Positions 6,668 through 15,377 are shown, numbered from the stretch's first letter. The stretch: 16,967 nt of DNA from Peptoniphilus sp. (GCA_029983555.1 JASBZH010000034.1:1-16967); one strand, 5' to 3'. Numbers and translations: made by a program. The notes: generated by a model not told the origin, from the sequence alone.

Positions 6668-7243
6668 TCATCGATGATAAAATACAAACTGATCTACGTT
6701 TACAATATTAAAAATTAAAAAGCCTGTGAATATTAATACAGAAATAATTTCTGCAGAAATAAAAATCTTTTTTTGTGAAGAAGTTTTAATGCAACTTGAA
6801 ATTAATTTTTTGTCCATTAAAAACCTCACGACGGCATTTAGTATTATGAGTAAAACCAAAATTATATTTATATGAGCTCTATCAAAGCTATAAATAGTTT
6901 CATTATCTAATGTAAATAAAATTCCCAAAACTTGTGCAATAGTTGTAATAATACTTGCAACGATTAAAAAATTTCCTGCAGATTTTAAATCTTTATTCAA
7001 ATCTTTTTTCTTATCAATTGGTCTTATGCCAATTAGCCATAGAATTCCAAAAGCAAGAATTGAAAATACAAATCTTACGTATGAGTCGTAGATGCTATCC
7101 AACATATAAAATATGAGTACATTTATCATGCAAAATCTAAAAACGCCTTCTTTCGAAGTTTCTTCACTCGCGGTCTTTATATAGTATCTATAGAGTATGT
7201 AAAAAATTACTAAAATTCCAAAAATCATTGCTGTTATCTTCAT
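6668..7243 (-). CDS. Multi-pass membrane protein, divergent array copy 4
   Basis: I chose the ATG at 7241-7243 (MKITAMIFGILVIF, 191 aa) because AAAGGGTGAT lies directly before it; the ATG at 7259-7261, 18 bases earlier, has no ribosome-binding site. About six hydrophobic helices are visible. Similarity to copies 1-3 is low but collinear: LDSIYDSYVRFVFS against LNLIYSS, KKIFISAEIISVLIFTGFLIF against the last helix, and the end VNVDQFVFYHR against NTNLLSF. It lacks the PAPFVGII block. It is the first gene of the array and ends 29 bases before the start of copy 3, so the two are probably cotranscribed. Function unknown. Confidence 0.8.
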   Translation of the reverse strand: MKITAMIFGILVIFYILYRYYIKTASEETSKEGVFRFCMINVLIFYMLDSIYDSYVRFVFSILAFGILWLIGIRPIDKKKDLNKDLKSAGNFLIVASIITTIAQVLGILFTLDNETIYSFDRAHINIILVLLIILNAVVRFLMDKKLISSCIKTSSQKKIFISAEIISVLIFTGFLIFNIVNVDQFVFYHR

Positions 7244-7264
7244 GTCATCACCCTTTTTCATTTT

Positions 7265-7298
7265 AACACAAAAAACTAGAGGTTAAAAATCTCTAGTT
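7265..7298 (-). terminator. Terminator-like hairpin in the leader of array copy 4
   Basis: On the minus strand AACTAGAG, a nine-base loop and CTCTAGTT are followed by a T-run before TGTG. It has the form of an intrinsic terminator but sits only about 20 bases before the ribosome-binding site of copy 4. It may attenuate transcription into the array or end a short upstream transcript. The base pairing is clear, the role is inferred. Confidence 0.55.
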
Positions 7299-7522
7299 AA
7301 ACTATCTATATTTTACAAAGTTCTAAAGAAATCTCATCTATGGAAGAAATCGTAGAAAATTTAACTTTAAGCAAAATCTCAAAACGCAATGTGTTTTCAA
7401 TAGTAATTTACATTTTTTAAGATTTGCAAAAATATCACCCTTTCTAATTTCTGTAGTAAGATAATATTTTTAAATTTTTTCTATATTAATTTTCAATCTA
7501 ATTAATATAATTAAGACAATTT
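7299..7522 (-). other. Gene-free spacer between the rpoC terminator and the array leader
   Basis: This stretch holds no convincing gene. On the minus strand an orphan ribosome-binding site (AAAGGGTGAT, about 7434-7443) is followed at 7429 by a TTG that would encode only ten residues (MQILKNVNYY, stop at 7397). This could be a leader peptide upstream of the terminator-like hairpin, or the remains of a lost gene. Another frame is open for about 33 codons further on but has no start. The spacer is very AT-rich and no clear promoter was found. Confidence 0.3.
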
Positions 7523-7556
7523 AAAAGCTCCACAGGAAATATCCCGTGGAGCTTTT
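7523..7556 (-). terminator. Intrinsic terminator of rpoBC
   Basis: On the minus strand AAAAGCTCCAC and GTGGAGCTTTT form an 11-bp stem, extended inward by several more pairs, 18 bases after the rpoC stop. The 3' arm ends in TTTT. It should separate rpoBC transcription from the membrane-protein array. The plus strand also ends in a T-run. Confidence 0.85.
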
Positions 7557-7574
7557 TATAATCAAATTTTAATT

Positions 7575-10500
7575 TTATTCTTCTTCAGAAGTCATCATTT
7601 CACTTTTAAGTGCGTCTTTAATTGCTTCATTTGATATTACTTCTGAATTTTCTAATATATTGTAATCTTCTTTTAAATCTTCATCGACTGCAATTTGAAC
7701 ACGAGAGTTTAATCTTGCTCCTGTTCCTGCAGGGATAAGTTGTCCAATAATTATATTTTCTTTTAATCCTTGCAATGTGTCTTCTTTACCTTTAATTGCT
7801 GCATCTGTAAGAACTCTTGTTGTTTCTTGGAATGATGCTGCTGAAAGGAATGAGTCTGTTGCAAGTGATGCTTTTGTAATTCCAAGTAAGTTTACTTTAG
7901 CAACTGCTTGTTCTTTTCCTTCTTCTTTAGCTTTCTTGTTTGCAAGTTTGTAATCAACTACATCTACCAAAGAACCTGGAAGTAAGTCAGTGTCTCCTGC
8001 CTCTTCAACTTTACATTTGCTAAGCATTTGTCTTACTATAATTTCAATGTGCTTGTCATTAATGTCTACACCTTGAAGACGGTAAACTCTTTGTACCTCT
8101 TTTACAATATATTCTTGAACTCCCTTTTCACCTTTGACGCGAAGTAAGTCTTGTGGATAAACTGAACCTTGAGTAAGTTCGTCTCCAGCTTCAACTTCAT
8201 CTCCAGTTTTTACCTTAAGTCTTGCTCCATATACTATATTGTAAGAGTCAACTGTTCCATCTTCTGCTGTGATTAAGACTTCTCTTTTTTTGTTAGATTC
8301 TTTTACTTCGACAACTCCATCATGTTCTGCAATAATTGCAAGTCCCTTAGGTTTTCTAGCTTCAAATAGCTCTTCAACCCTTGGAAGACCTTGAGTGATG
8401 TCGGCTGCTGCTGCTACACCACCAGTGTGGAATGTTCTCATTGTAAGTTGTGTACCCGGTTCACCGATGGATTGTGCTGCAATTACTCCAACTGCTTCTC
8501 CAACTCCAACATCGTTTCCTGTTGCGAGGTTTCTGCCGTAGCAATGTGCACAAACTCCATTTTTAGTTTTACATCCAAGTACTGATCTAACTTTTACTTC
8601 TTTAATTCCAACTTTTTGTATATATAAAGCTGCATCATCTGAGATAGTTTCGTTAGCTTTTACTATAACTTCTCCAGTTTCTGGATGAACTATATCTTCA
8701 AATGCAAATCTTCCTTCAATTCTATCTGCAAGAGATTCGATAAGTTCTTTTCCATCAGTAAATGCTCTTGCAACTAAATATTCATCAGTTCCGCAGTCCT
8801 CTTCTGTTACGATAACTTGTTGAGAAACATCTACAAGTCTTCTTGTAAGATATCCTGAGTCGGCAGTTCTTAAAGCTGTGTCGGCAAGTCCCTTTCTAGA
8901 TCCGTGTGCTGACATGTAAAACTCAAGTACTGATAGTCCTTCTCTAAAGTTTGATGTAATCGGAACTTCTATTGTTCTACCTGAAGGTGATGCCATAAGT
9001 CCACGCATACCTGCAAGCTGTCTAATTTGGTTCTTGGAACCTCTGGCTCCTGAATCTGCCATTATATAGATGTTATTTAGTGGATCAAATCCATCCATTA
9101 CATCGTCAGTCAAATCATCAGTTGCAGTGTTCCAGATGTCGATTACTTTTTCATATCTTTCTTCGTCGGATATTAAACCTCTTCTATAAGCTTTTTCATA
9201 TTTATTTACTTCTTTTTCTGCAACTTCAAGAATTTTTGGTTTGCTATCTGGAATTTGTACATCTCCCATTGAAATTGAAATTGCTCCAATAGTTGAGTAA
9301 TGATATCCGTTAGCCTTTATATTATCTAGAAGTTCAGCTGTAACTAGGTTTCCGTGTTTTTTGTAAGTTCTTTCGATTATTTTTCCAAGTAATTTTTTAT
9401 CGATTACTGTGTCAATTTCTAATGAATATTTGTCTTCATCACGATTTACAAATCCAAGGTCTTGTGGAATAAATTCATTTACCAAAAATCTTCCAACTGA
9501 AGAGGATACTATTTTACCCCTCTTGTCATTTTCATCTGTATATCTTCTTACAGATACGTGAGATTGCAAATGCAAGAATCCAGATTCGTAAGCATGGAAC
9601 ATTTCATCGTAATTTCTAAATACTGATCCGTCGCCAGGAAGTTTTTCTTTTCTATCAAGAGTTAGATAGTAAGAACCTAGTACCATATCTTGTGTAGGTG
9701 TTGTAATTGGCTTTCCGTCCTTTAATGCCAAAATATTATTTGTTGAAAGCATAAGAAGTCTAGCTTCTGCTTGTGCCTCTGTTGAAAGTGGTAAGTGGAC
9801 TGCCATTTGGTCACCATCAAAGTCGGCATTATAAGCTGTACAGCTTAGTGGATGAAGTTTAATTGCCTTTCCTTCTACAAGAACTGGTTCAAAAGCTTGA
9901 ATACCTAGTCTATGAAGTGTCGGCGCACGGTTTAGAAGTACTGGATGGTCTTTAATTACATCTTCAAGCACATCCCAAACTTCGCCCTTTCCACGCTCTA
10001 CCATTCTCTTAGCTGATTTAATATTGTGAGCTAAGTCTCTTGAAACGAGCTCTCTCATGACAAAAGGTTTAAATAATTCAAGCGCCATATTTTTTGGAAG
10101 ACCACATTGATAGAATTTAAGTTCTGGTCCTACTACGATTACTGAACGGCCTGAGTAGTCAACTCTCTTTCCAAGTAAGTTTTGACGGAAACGACCTTGT
10201 TTACCTTTTAACATTTCTGATAAAGATTTAAGAGGTCTATTTCCTGGTCCTGTTACTGGACGTCCACGTCTTCCGTTATCTATCAAAGCATCTACAGACT
10301 CTTGAAGCATTCTCTTTTCGTTTCTAACGATGATATCTGGAGCATTTATGTCCATTAACTTTTTAAGTCTGTTGTTTCTATTTACAATTCTTCTGTACAA
10401 ATCATTTAAGTCAGATGTTGCAAATCTTCCACCGTCAAGTTGAACCATTGGTCTAAGATCTGGCGGGATTACTGGAATTGCATCGAGTATCATCCACTCT

Positions 10501-11174
10501 GGTTTGTTGCCAGATTGAAGGAAAGCATCGATTACTTCAAGTCTTCTTGTAATTCTAACTCTCTTTTGTCCTGTTGCAGATTCAAGTTCTTCTGTAAGTT
10601 CATCGTTAACTTTTTGTAGGTCTACTTTTTCTAGAAGCTCTCTAATTGCCTCTGCGCCCATTTTAGCTTCAAACTTGTTTCCATATTCTCTTTTTAATTC
10701 TCTATATTCAATTTCAGTTAAAATTTGTTTTTCGTAAAGTGAAGTTTCACCAGGTTCTACGTGAGTTATGATGTATGATGCAAAGTATAGAACTTTTTCT
10801 AAGGCTCTTGGACTCATGTCAAGTACAAGACCCATTCTTGATGGAATTCCTTTGAAATACCAAATGTGAGATACTGGAGCTGCAAGCTCTATATGTCCCA
10901 TTCTCTCTCTACGAACTTTTGACTTTGTTACCTCAACACCACATTTTTCACATACTACGCCTTTATATCTAACTCTTTTATATTTACCGCAGGCACATTC
11001 CCAATCTTTAGTAGGTCCAAAGATTTTTTCACAAAAGAGACCTTCTTTTTCTGGTTTTAATGTCCTGTAGTTAATAGTTTCGGGCTTTTTTACTTCTCCA
11101 TAAGACCAAGATCTTATTTTTTGAGGTGAAGCTAAACCTATTTTTATTGAATGGAATAATTCATGTTCGCTCAA
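7575..11174 (-). CDS. rpoC: DNA-directed RNA polymerase subunit beta'
   Basis: Catalytic clamp subunit of RNA polymerase. It is 1199 aa, a normal Firmicutes length without large lineage insertions. The N-terminal zinc ribbon cysteines are in CACGKYKRVRYKGVVCEKCG (about 60-79). The active-site Mg2+ loop NADFDGDQ is at 449-456 with all three aspartates. The second zinc site is CKTKNGVCAHC, and the bridge-helix/trigger-loop region shows GEPGTQLTMRTFHTGG. The start is TTG at 11172-11174, giving MSEHELFHSIKIGLASPQ; the only nearby ATG is out of frame. It follows rpoB by 44 bases and is ended by a strong hairpin. The ribosome-binding site AAGGAG lies within a hairpin with the start codon (separate entry). 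Confidence 0.98.
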   Translation of the reverse strand: MSEHELFHSIKIGLASPQKIRSWSYGEVKKPETINYRTLKPEKEGLFCEKIFGPTKDWECACGKYKRVRYKGVVCEKCGVEVTKSKVRRERMGHIELAAPVSHIWYFKGIPSRMGLVLDMSPRALEKVLYFASYIITHVEPGETSLYEKQILTEIEYRELKREYGNKFEAKMGAEAIRELLEKVDLQKVNDELTEELESATGQKRVRITRRLEVIDAFLQSGNKPEWMILDAIPVIPPDLRPMVQLDGGRFATSDLNDLYRRIVNRNNRLKKLMDINAPDIIVRNEKRMLQESVDALIDNGRRGRPVTGPGNRPLKSLSEMLKGKQGRFRQNLLGKRVDYSGRSVIVVGPELKFYQCGLPKNMALELFKPFVMRELVSRDLAHNIKSAKRMVERGKGEVWDVLEDVIKDHPVLLNRAPTLHRLGIQAFEPVLVEGKAIKLHPLSCTAYNADFDGDQMAVHLPLSTEAQAEARLLMLSTNNILALKDGKPITTPTQDMVLGSYYLTLDRKEKLPGDGSVFRNYDEMFHAYESGFLHLQSHVSVRRYTDENDKRGKIVSSSVGRFLVNEFIPQDLGFVNRDEDKYSLEIDTVIDKKLLGKIIERTYKKHGNLVTAELLDNIKANGYHYSTIGAISISMGDVQIPDSKPKILEVAEKEVNKYEKAYRRGLISDEERYEKVIDIWNTATDDLTDDVMDGFDPLNNIYIMADSGARGSKNQIRQLAGMRGLMASPSGRTIEVPITSNFREGLSVLEFYMSAHGSRKGLADTALRTADSGYLTRRLVDVSQQVIVTEEDCGTDEYLVARAFTDGKELIESLADRIEGRFAFEDIVHPETGEVIVKANETISDDAALYIQKVGIKEVKVRSVLGCKTKNGVCAHCYGRNLATGNDVGVGEAVGVIAAQSIGEPGTQLTMRTFHTGGVAAAADITQGLPRVEELFEARKPKGLAIIAEHDGVVEVKESNKKREVLITAEDGTVDSYNIVYGARLKVKTGDEVEAGDELTQGSVYPQDLLRVKGEKGVQEYIVKEVQRVYRLQGVDINDKHIEIIVRQMLSKCKVEEAGDTDLLPGSLVDVVDYKLANKKAKEEGKEQAVAKVNLLGITKASLATDSFLSAASFQETTRVLTDAAIKGKEDTLQGLKENIIIGQLIPAGTGARLNSRVQIAVDEDLKEDYNILENSEVISNEAIKDALKSEMMTSEEE

Positions 11175-11190
11175 GGAGCACTCTCTCCTT
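11173..11190 (-). promoter_or_regulatory. rpoC: Hairpin enclosing the rpoC ribosome-binding site and part of its start codon
   Basis: In the mRNA AAGGAG-AGAGTG-CTCCTT is a perfect 6-bp hairpin. The 5' arm is the Shine-Dalgarno site; the 3' arm ends in the first two bases of the TTG start codon. Folding would hide the site and make rpoC initiation depend on ribosomes arriving from rpoB, 44 bases upstream. Sequence is clear; translational coupling is inferred. Confidence 0.5.
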
Positions 11191-11218
11191 TCCTAAAAAC
11201 TCTAAATATATCTTAATA

Positions 11219-14200
11219 TTATTCTTCGTCGTCTGAATCTTCTTCGTCATCATCTTCGTCTTCGTAATAATGACTCTTTTCTAAAGATTCAACTTCCTCT
11301 GTAGATATTGTCCTTATACCAGCTGCAGTTTTAGAGGATGTCTGTTCAATTAACTCTTTTATATCTTCTTTGGACTTTTCTTCTTTTTCGTCCATATTGT
11401 CTATTTTAGTAAGTTCTTCTTCATCAGCCTCAAGGTCAACTTCGTTTCCGTCGGAATCCAAAACTTGCACGTCAATTGCAAGTGCTTCTAACTCTTTAAT
11501 TAAAACTTTAAATGACTCAGGCACTCCTGGTTGAGGAATATTTTCGCCCTTTACAATTGCTTCATAAGTTTTAACACGTCCAACTATATCATCAGACTTT
11601 ACAGTTAGCATTTCTTGAAGAGTATAAGATGCTCCATAAGCTTCTAGAGCCCAAACTTCCATCTCTCCAAATCTTTGTCCACCGAACTGAGCCTTTCCTC
11701 CTAGAGGTTGTTGAGTAACTAGAGAATAAGGTCCTGTAGAACGAGCGTGAATCTTTTCGTCTACTAAGTGGTGAAGTTTTAACATATACATATAACCAAC
11801 AGTTACTGGATTATCAAATTCTTCACCAGTTCTACCGTCTCGAAGTTGTATCTTTCCGTCTCTTGAATATCCTGCCTTTTCAAGTGTGTCGAAAATATCT
11901 TCTTCGTTAGCACCGTCAAATACTGGAGTGGCAACGCGCCACCCTAATTTTTTGGCAGCAAGTCCCAAGTGAACTTCAAGTACTTGTCCAAGGTTCATAC
12001 GAGAAGGAACGCCAAGTGGATTTAGTACAATTTGAATTGGCACTCCATCTGGAGTATATGGCATGTCTTCAACTGGAAGTACTCTTGAAATTACCCCTTT
12101 ATTTCCGTGACGACCACACATTTTGTCTCCAACTTGAATCTTTCTCTTAGTAGCGACGAATACTCTAACCATTTCATTTACACCTGGTTGAAGTTCGTCA
12201 CCTTCTGATCTGTTGAAAATTTTGACGTCTACAACTATTCCGTGTTCGCCGTGAGGAAGTCTTAGAGATGTATCTCTAACTTCTCTTGCTTTTTCTCCAA
12301 AGATTGAGCGAAGAAGTCTTTCTTCTGCAGAAAGTTCAGTTTCTCCCTTTGGAGTAACTTTTCCAACTAGAATATCTCCTGGCTTAACTTCAGCACCAAC
12401 TCTTATAATTCCTCTTTCGTCAAGATCTTTTAACATATCGTCTCCGACATTTGGAATATCTCTTGTAATTTCTTCAGGTCCAAGTTTAGTATCGCGAGCT
12501 TCAGATTCATATTCTTCGATATGAAGAGATGTAAGTACATCGTCAATTACAAGCTGTTTACTTACAAGCATGGCATCTTCGTAGTTATATCCTTCCCAGT
12601 TCATAAAGGCTATTAGAATATTTTTGCCAAGAGCCATCTCGCCCATATCTGTACTTGGTCCATCGGCAATTATTTCGCCAGCTTCTACTTTATCTCCAGC
12701 ATTTACAATTGGCCTTTGGTTAATTGTAGTCCCTTGGTTTCCTCCCATGAACTTGTGGAGTTTGTATCTATCGATTGATTTGTCGATGTCATTTTTAATT
12801 TCAATATTTCTCGCATCGACTTTTACAACTTCTCCAGCATTTTTAGCTACAATAACTACTCCAGAGTCTTTCGCAGCTCTATATTCGATACCAGTTCCTA
12901 CAACAGGTGCTTCTGTCTTAAGAAGTGGAACTGCTTGTCTTTGCATGTTGGCACCCATAAGTGCTCTATTTGCGTCGTCGTTTTCCAAGAAAGGTATCAT
13001 TGAAGTACCTACTGCAATGATTTGTTGAGGAGATACGTCCATGTAGTTTACATCTTTGATATCAAAAATATCTACATTGCCGCCATGACCTCTTGCAGCG
13101 ATTCTATCTTCCAAAAACCTTCCGTCTTCGTTTATTGATTCTTCGGCTTGAGCAATGACTTGTTCATATTCTACATCAGCAGTTAGGTAGTCAATTTGAT
13201 CTGTAATGTATCCATCGACTACTTTTCTATAAGGAGTTTCTATAAATCCATATTCGTTTATTCTGGCATAGGTAGTCAGCGATGTGATAAGTCCTATATT
13301 TGGTCCTTCAGGAGTTTCAATAGGGCACATTCTTCCATAGTGAGAGTTATGGACGTCACGCACTTCAAAACCCGCTCTATCTCTACTCAACCCACCAGGT
13401 CCAAGTGCAGATAACCTTCTTTTGTGAGTTAATTCTGATAGGGGATTGTTTTGATCCATAAATTGTGAAAGTTGTGATGAACCGAAAAATTCCTTAATAG
13501 CTGCCGTAACTGGTCTAATATTAATTAAAGATTGTGGAGTTGTTGCATCGGCATCTTGAACGCTCATTCTTTCGCGGATTACTCTTTCCATTCTGGAAAC
13601 ACCAATTCTAAATTGGTTTTGTAAAAGTTCTCCAACACTTCTAACTCTTCTGTTTCCCAAGTGGTCAATGTCGTCTTCTTCGCCGATTCCATTTTCAAGT
13701 CCAAACTGATAATTAATTCCAGCAATCATATCGTCGATTAAGATATGTTTTGGAGAAAGCTCCTTGCGAGCTTTTATAAGTTCTTTTTTGAAAGTTTCAG
13801 TATCGTCACCGTATTCTTCATATAATTCGTCAAATAATGGTCTGTAGACTTTTTCTTTAAAGCCAATCTCTTCCATGTCAAAGTCTAAATCATAAGCAGT
13901 TGTGTAAGTGAAGTTATTTCCAATAACTATTGTGTGATTGGACTCATCAGTTTGAACTTCTTCTGCTCTTACCATAACTTGATTTAATCCTGATTCTTCT
14001 ATTTTTCTAGCTATCGGTCTATCTATAAAGCCATCTTTTTCTACAAGAATTTCTCCTGTGAGTGGATCTACAATGTCTTCTGATGCATAAGTGTTTTCGA
14101 TTCTAGCAGAAATTCCAAGTTTCTTGTTGAATTTATATCTTCCAACTTTTGCAAGGTCATATCTTCTGTCATCGAAGAACATATTCTCAAAAAGAGACAC

Positions 14201-14950
14201 TGCTGATTCAATAGTTGGTGGTTCACCTGGTCTTAGCTTTTTGTAGATCTCAAGCATAGCTTCATTTCTATTTGAAGTTATATCTTTTTCAAGTGTCTTT
14301 AAAAGTGATTCACTTTCGCCCAATACATCTGTAATTTCTCTGTCAGATTCAATTCCAATTGCACGCAACAAAACTGTAATTGGCAATTTTCTAGTTCTGT
14401 CAATTCTTACATTAATTACACCTTGAGCATCTGTTTCAAATTCTAACCAAGCACCTCTATTTGGAATTAAAGTTGCAGAGTAAATCTTTTTACCTGTCTT
14501 GTCTCTTTCTTCCTTAAAATAAGCACCTGGACTTCTTACAAGTTGAGATACTACAACACGTTCTGCACCATTGATAACAAAAGTACCAGTTGGAGTCATA
14601 AGAGGAAGATCTCCCATGAAGACTTCTTGCTCTTTTACTTCACCAGTTTCTGTATTTATAAGCCTTACTTTGACTTTAAGTGGTGCGGAATAATTTGTAT
14701 CTCTCTGTTTGGATTCGTCAATATCATATTTAATTTCATCAGAAAGAAAATAATCTCCGAATTCCAAAATTAAGTTTCCTGAGTAATCCTCAATAGGAGA
14801 CACATCATCAAAAACTTCTCTTAACCCTTCATCGATTAACCATTTAAAAGATGAAGTCTGCACGTCAAGCAAGTTTGGCAATGACATTACTTCTTCTACA
14901 CGAGAATAACTCATTCTCTCACGTTTCCCATATTTAACAGGATGTACCAT
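11219..14950 (-). CDS. rpoB: DNA-directed RNA polymerase subunit beta
   Basis: Forms the catalytic core of RNA polymerase with beta' and is the rifampicin target. It is 1243 aa and begins MVHPVKYGKRERMSYSRVEE, the usual Firmicutes start. The rifampicin region runs GSSQLSQFMDQNNPLSELTH and on; D499, H509 and S514, equivalent to E. coli D516, H526 and S531, are wild type, so no common resistance change is present. Conserved blocks such as RMCPIETPEGPNIGLI and GDKMCGRHGNKG are intact. The C-terminus is an unusually acidic tail (EDEDDDEEDSDDEE). A GGTGA-containing site precedes the ATG. rplL is not upstream; a divergent permease is. It has its own promoter at 15037-15065 and is cotranscribed with rpoC. 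Confidence 0.98.
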   Translation of the reverse strand: MVHPVKYGKRERMSYSRVEEVMSLPNLLDVQTSSFKWLIDEGLREVFDDVSPIEDYSGNLILEFGDYFLSDEIKYDIDESKQRDTNYSAPLKVKVRLINTETGEVKEQEVFMGDLPLMTPTGTFVINGAERVVVSQLVRSPGAYFKEERDKTGKKIYSATLIPNRGAWLEFETDAQGVINVRIDRTRKLPITVLLRAIGIESDREITDVLGESESLLKTLEKDITSNRNEAMLEIYKKLRPGEPPTIESAVSLFENMFFDDRRYDLAKVGRYKFNKKLGISARIENTYASEDIVDPLTGEILVEKDGFIDRPIARKIEESGLNQVMVRAEEVQTDESNHTIVIGNNFTYTTAYDLDFDMEEIGFKEKVYRPLFDELYEEYGDDTETFKKELIKARKELSPKHILIDDMIAGINYQFGLENGIGEEDDIDHLGNRRVRSVGELLQNQFRIGVSRMERVIRERMSVQDADATTPQSLINIRPVTAAIKEFFGSSQLSQFMDQNNPLSELTHKRRLSALGPGGLSRDRAGFEVRDVHNSHYGRMCPIETPEGPNIGLITSLTTYARINEYGFIETPYRKVVDGYITDQIDYLTADVEYEQVIAQAEESINEDGRFLEDRIAARGHGGNVDIFDIKDVNYMDVSPQQIIAVGTSMIPFLENDDANRALMGANMQRQAVPLLKTEAPVVGTGIEYRAAKDSGVVIVAKNAGEVVKVDARNIEIKNDIDKSIDRYKLHKFMGGNQGTTINQRPIVNAGDKVEAGEIIADGPSTDMGEMALGKNILIAFMNWEGYNYEDAMLVSKQLVIDDVLTSLHIEEYESEARDTKLGPEEITRDIPNVGDDMLKDLDERGIIRVGAEVKPGDILVGKVTPKGETELSAEERLLRSIFGEKAREVRDTSLRLPHGEHGIVVDVKIFNRSEGDELQPGVNEMVRVFVATKRKIQVGDKMCGRHGNKGVISRVLPVEDMPYTPDGVPIQIVLNPLGVPSRMNLGQVLEVHLGLAAKKLGWRVATPVFDGANEEDIFDTLEKAGYSRDGKIQLRDGRTGEEFDNPVTVGYMYMLKLHHLVDEKIHARSTGPYSLVTQQPLGGKAQFGGQRFGEMEVWALEAYGASYTLQEMLTVKSDDIVGRVKTYEAIVKGENIPQPGVPESFKVLIKELEALAIDVQVLDSDGNEVDLEADEEELTKIDNMDEKEEKSKEDIKELIEQTSSKTAAGIRTISTEEVESLEKSHYYEDEDDDEEDSDDEE

Positions 14951-14990
14951 TAACTTTTCACCCTAGCCTTTCAAATGAGTTTAGTTACTG

Positions 14991-15018
14991 AATTAGAGAA
15001 TACTACGCCACTCTAATT
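14991..15018 (-). promoter_or_regulatory. rpoB: Hairpin in the 5' leader of rpoB mRNA
   Basis: In the mRNA AATTAGAG, a 12-base loop and CTCTAATT form a perfect 8-bp stem between the predicted transcription start (near 15030) and the ribosome-binding site. No T-run follows. It may affect mRNA stability or be bound by a regulator. No L10 leader resemblance was noticed. Confidence 0.45.
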
Positions 15019-15036
15019 ATTATTATGCAATTAGCT

Positions 15037-15065
15037 ATTTTATCATTTTAGCTTCGCAATTTCAA
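15037..15065 (-). promoter_or_regulatory. Sigma-A promoter of rpoB-rpoC
   Basis: On the minus strand TTGAAA (15060-15065) and TAAAAT (15037-15042) are 17 bases apart, with TGA directly before the -10 (extended -10). The segment AATGATAAAAT is identical to that in the rpsL promoter. Predicted start is near 15030, about 80 bases before the rpoB ATG. Confidence 0.8.
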
Positions 15066-15291
15066 GTAAAACTTTAATTTCCTTTTAAAATTTTTTATTT
15101 ACTAAAATATTCACATTATAATAGAAAAATTATAAATTTTTTAATAAAATAAAAGTATAAAACAATTTAAATATAGCAAGAATTAAAATTAAAACACATA
15201 TAAAATAAAATAATTTCTATCATAAATTAAAATAAAACTTATACCTTATTTGTATATGATTCATAAATACGATAAAATATTATATATAACA
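15066..15291. other. AT-rich divergent spacer between the rpoB and permease promoters
   Basis: About 225 bases of very AT-rich DNA (long A and T runs) without a gene or an obvious repeat. It separates the divergent rpoB and permease promoters and may carry UP-element-like A/T tracts upstream of the rpoB -35. Nothing else was seen. Confidence 0.5.
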
Positions 15292-15320
15292 TTTAAAATT
15301 TGCTTTGTAATTGGTATAAT
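15292..15320 (+). promoter_or_regulatory. Extended -10 promoter of the permease gene
   Basis: TGGTATAAT (15312-15320) is an ideal extended -10 element. The hexamer 17 bases upstream (TTTAAA, 15292-15297) is a poor -35, which an extended -10 can compensate for. The start codon is about 58 bases downstream of the -10. Confidence 0.65.
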
Positions 15321-15334
15321 TTTTTATATTTTGT

Positions 15335-15350
15335 GAGGCTATTTAGCCTC
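15335..15350 (+). promoter_or_regulatory. Leader hairpin of the permease gene with anti-Shine-Dalgarno arm
   Basis: GAGGCT-ATTT-AGCCTC is a perfect 6-bp tetraloop hairpin, 13 bases before the ribosome-binding site GAGGTGA (15364-15370). The CCTC of its 3' arm can pair either with its own 5' arm or with the GAGG of the ribosome-binding site. Mutually exclusive folds are possible; the switch idea is inference. Confidence 0.4.
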
Positions 15351-15377
15351 TATTATTTTATTTGAGGTGAAACTAAT

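Noticed and set aside
7259..7261. Upstream ATG as the start of array copy 4
   Set aside because: It has no ribosome-binding site, while the ATG at 7241-7243 is directly preceded by AAAGGGTGAT.
7305..7400. 33-codon open frame (ENTLRFEILLKVKFSTISSI...) in the spacer after rpoC
   Set aside because: No start codon or ribosome-binding site, and no protein family recognised; probably chance or an old gene remnant.
12624..13028. Open frame of 134 codons on the plus strand opposite rpoB
   Set aside because: Lies wholly inside rpoB on the other strand, no ribosome-binding site or recognisable product; antisense shadow of a conserved gene.
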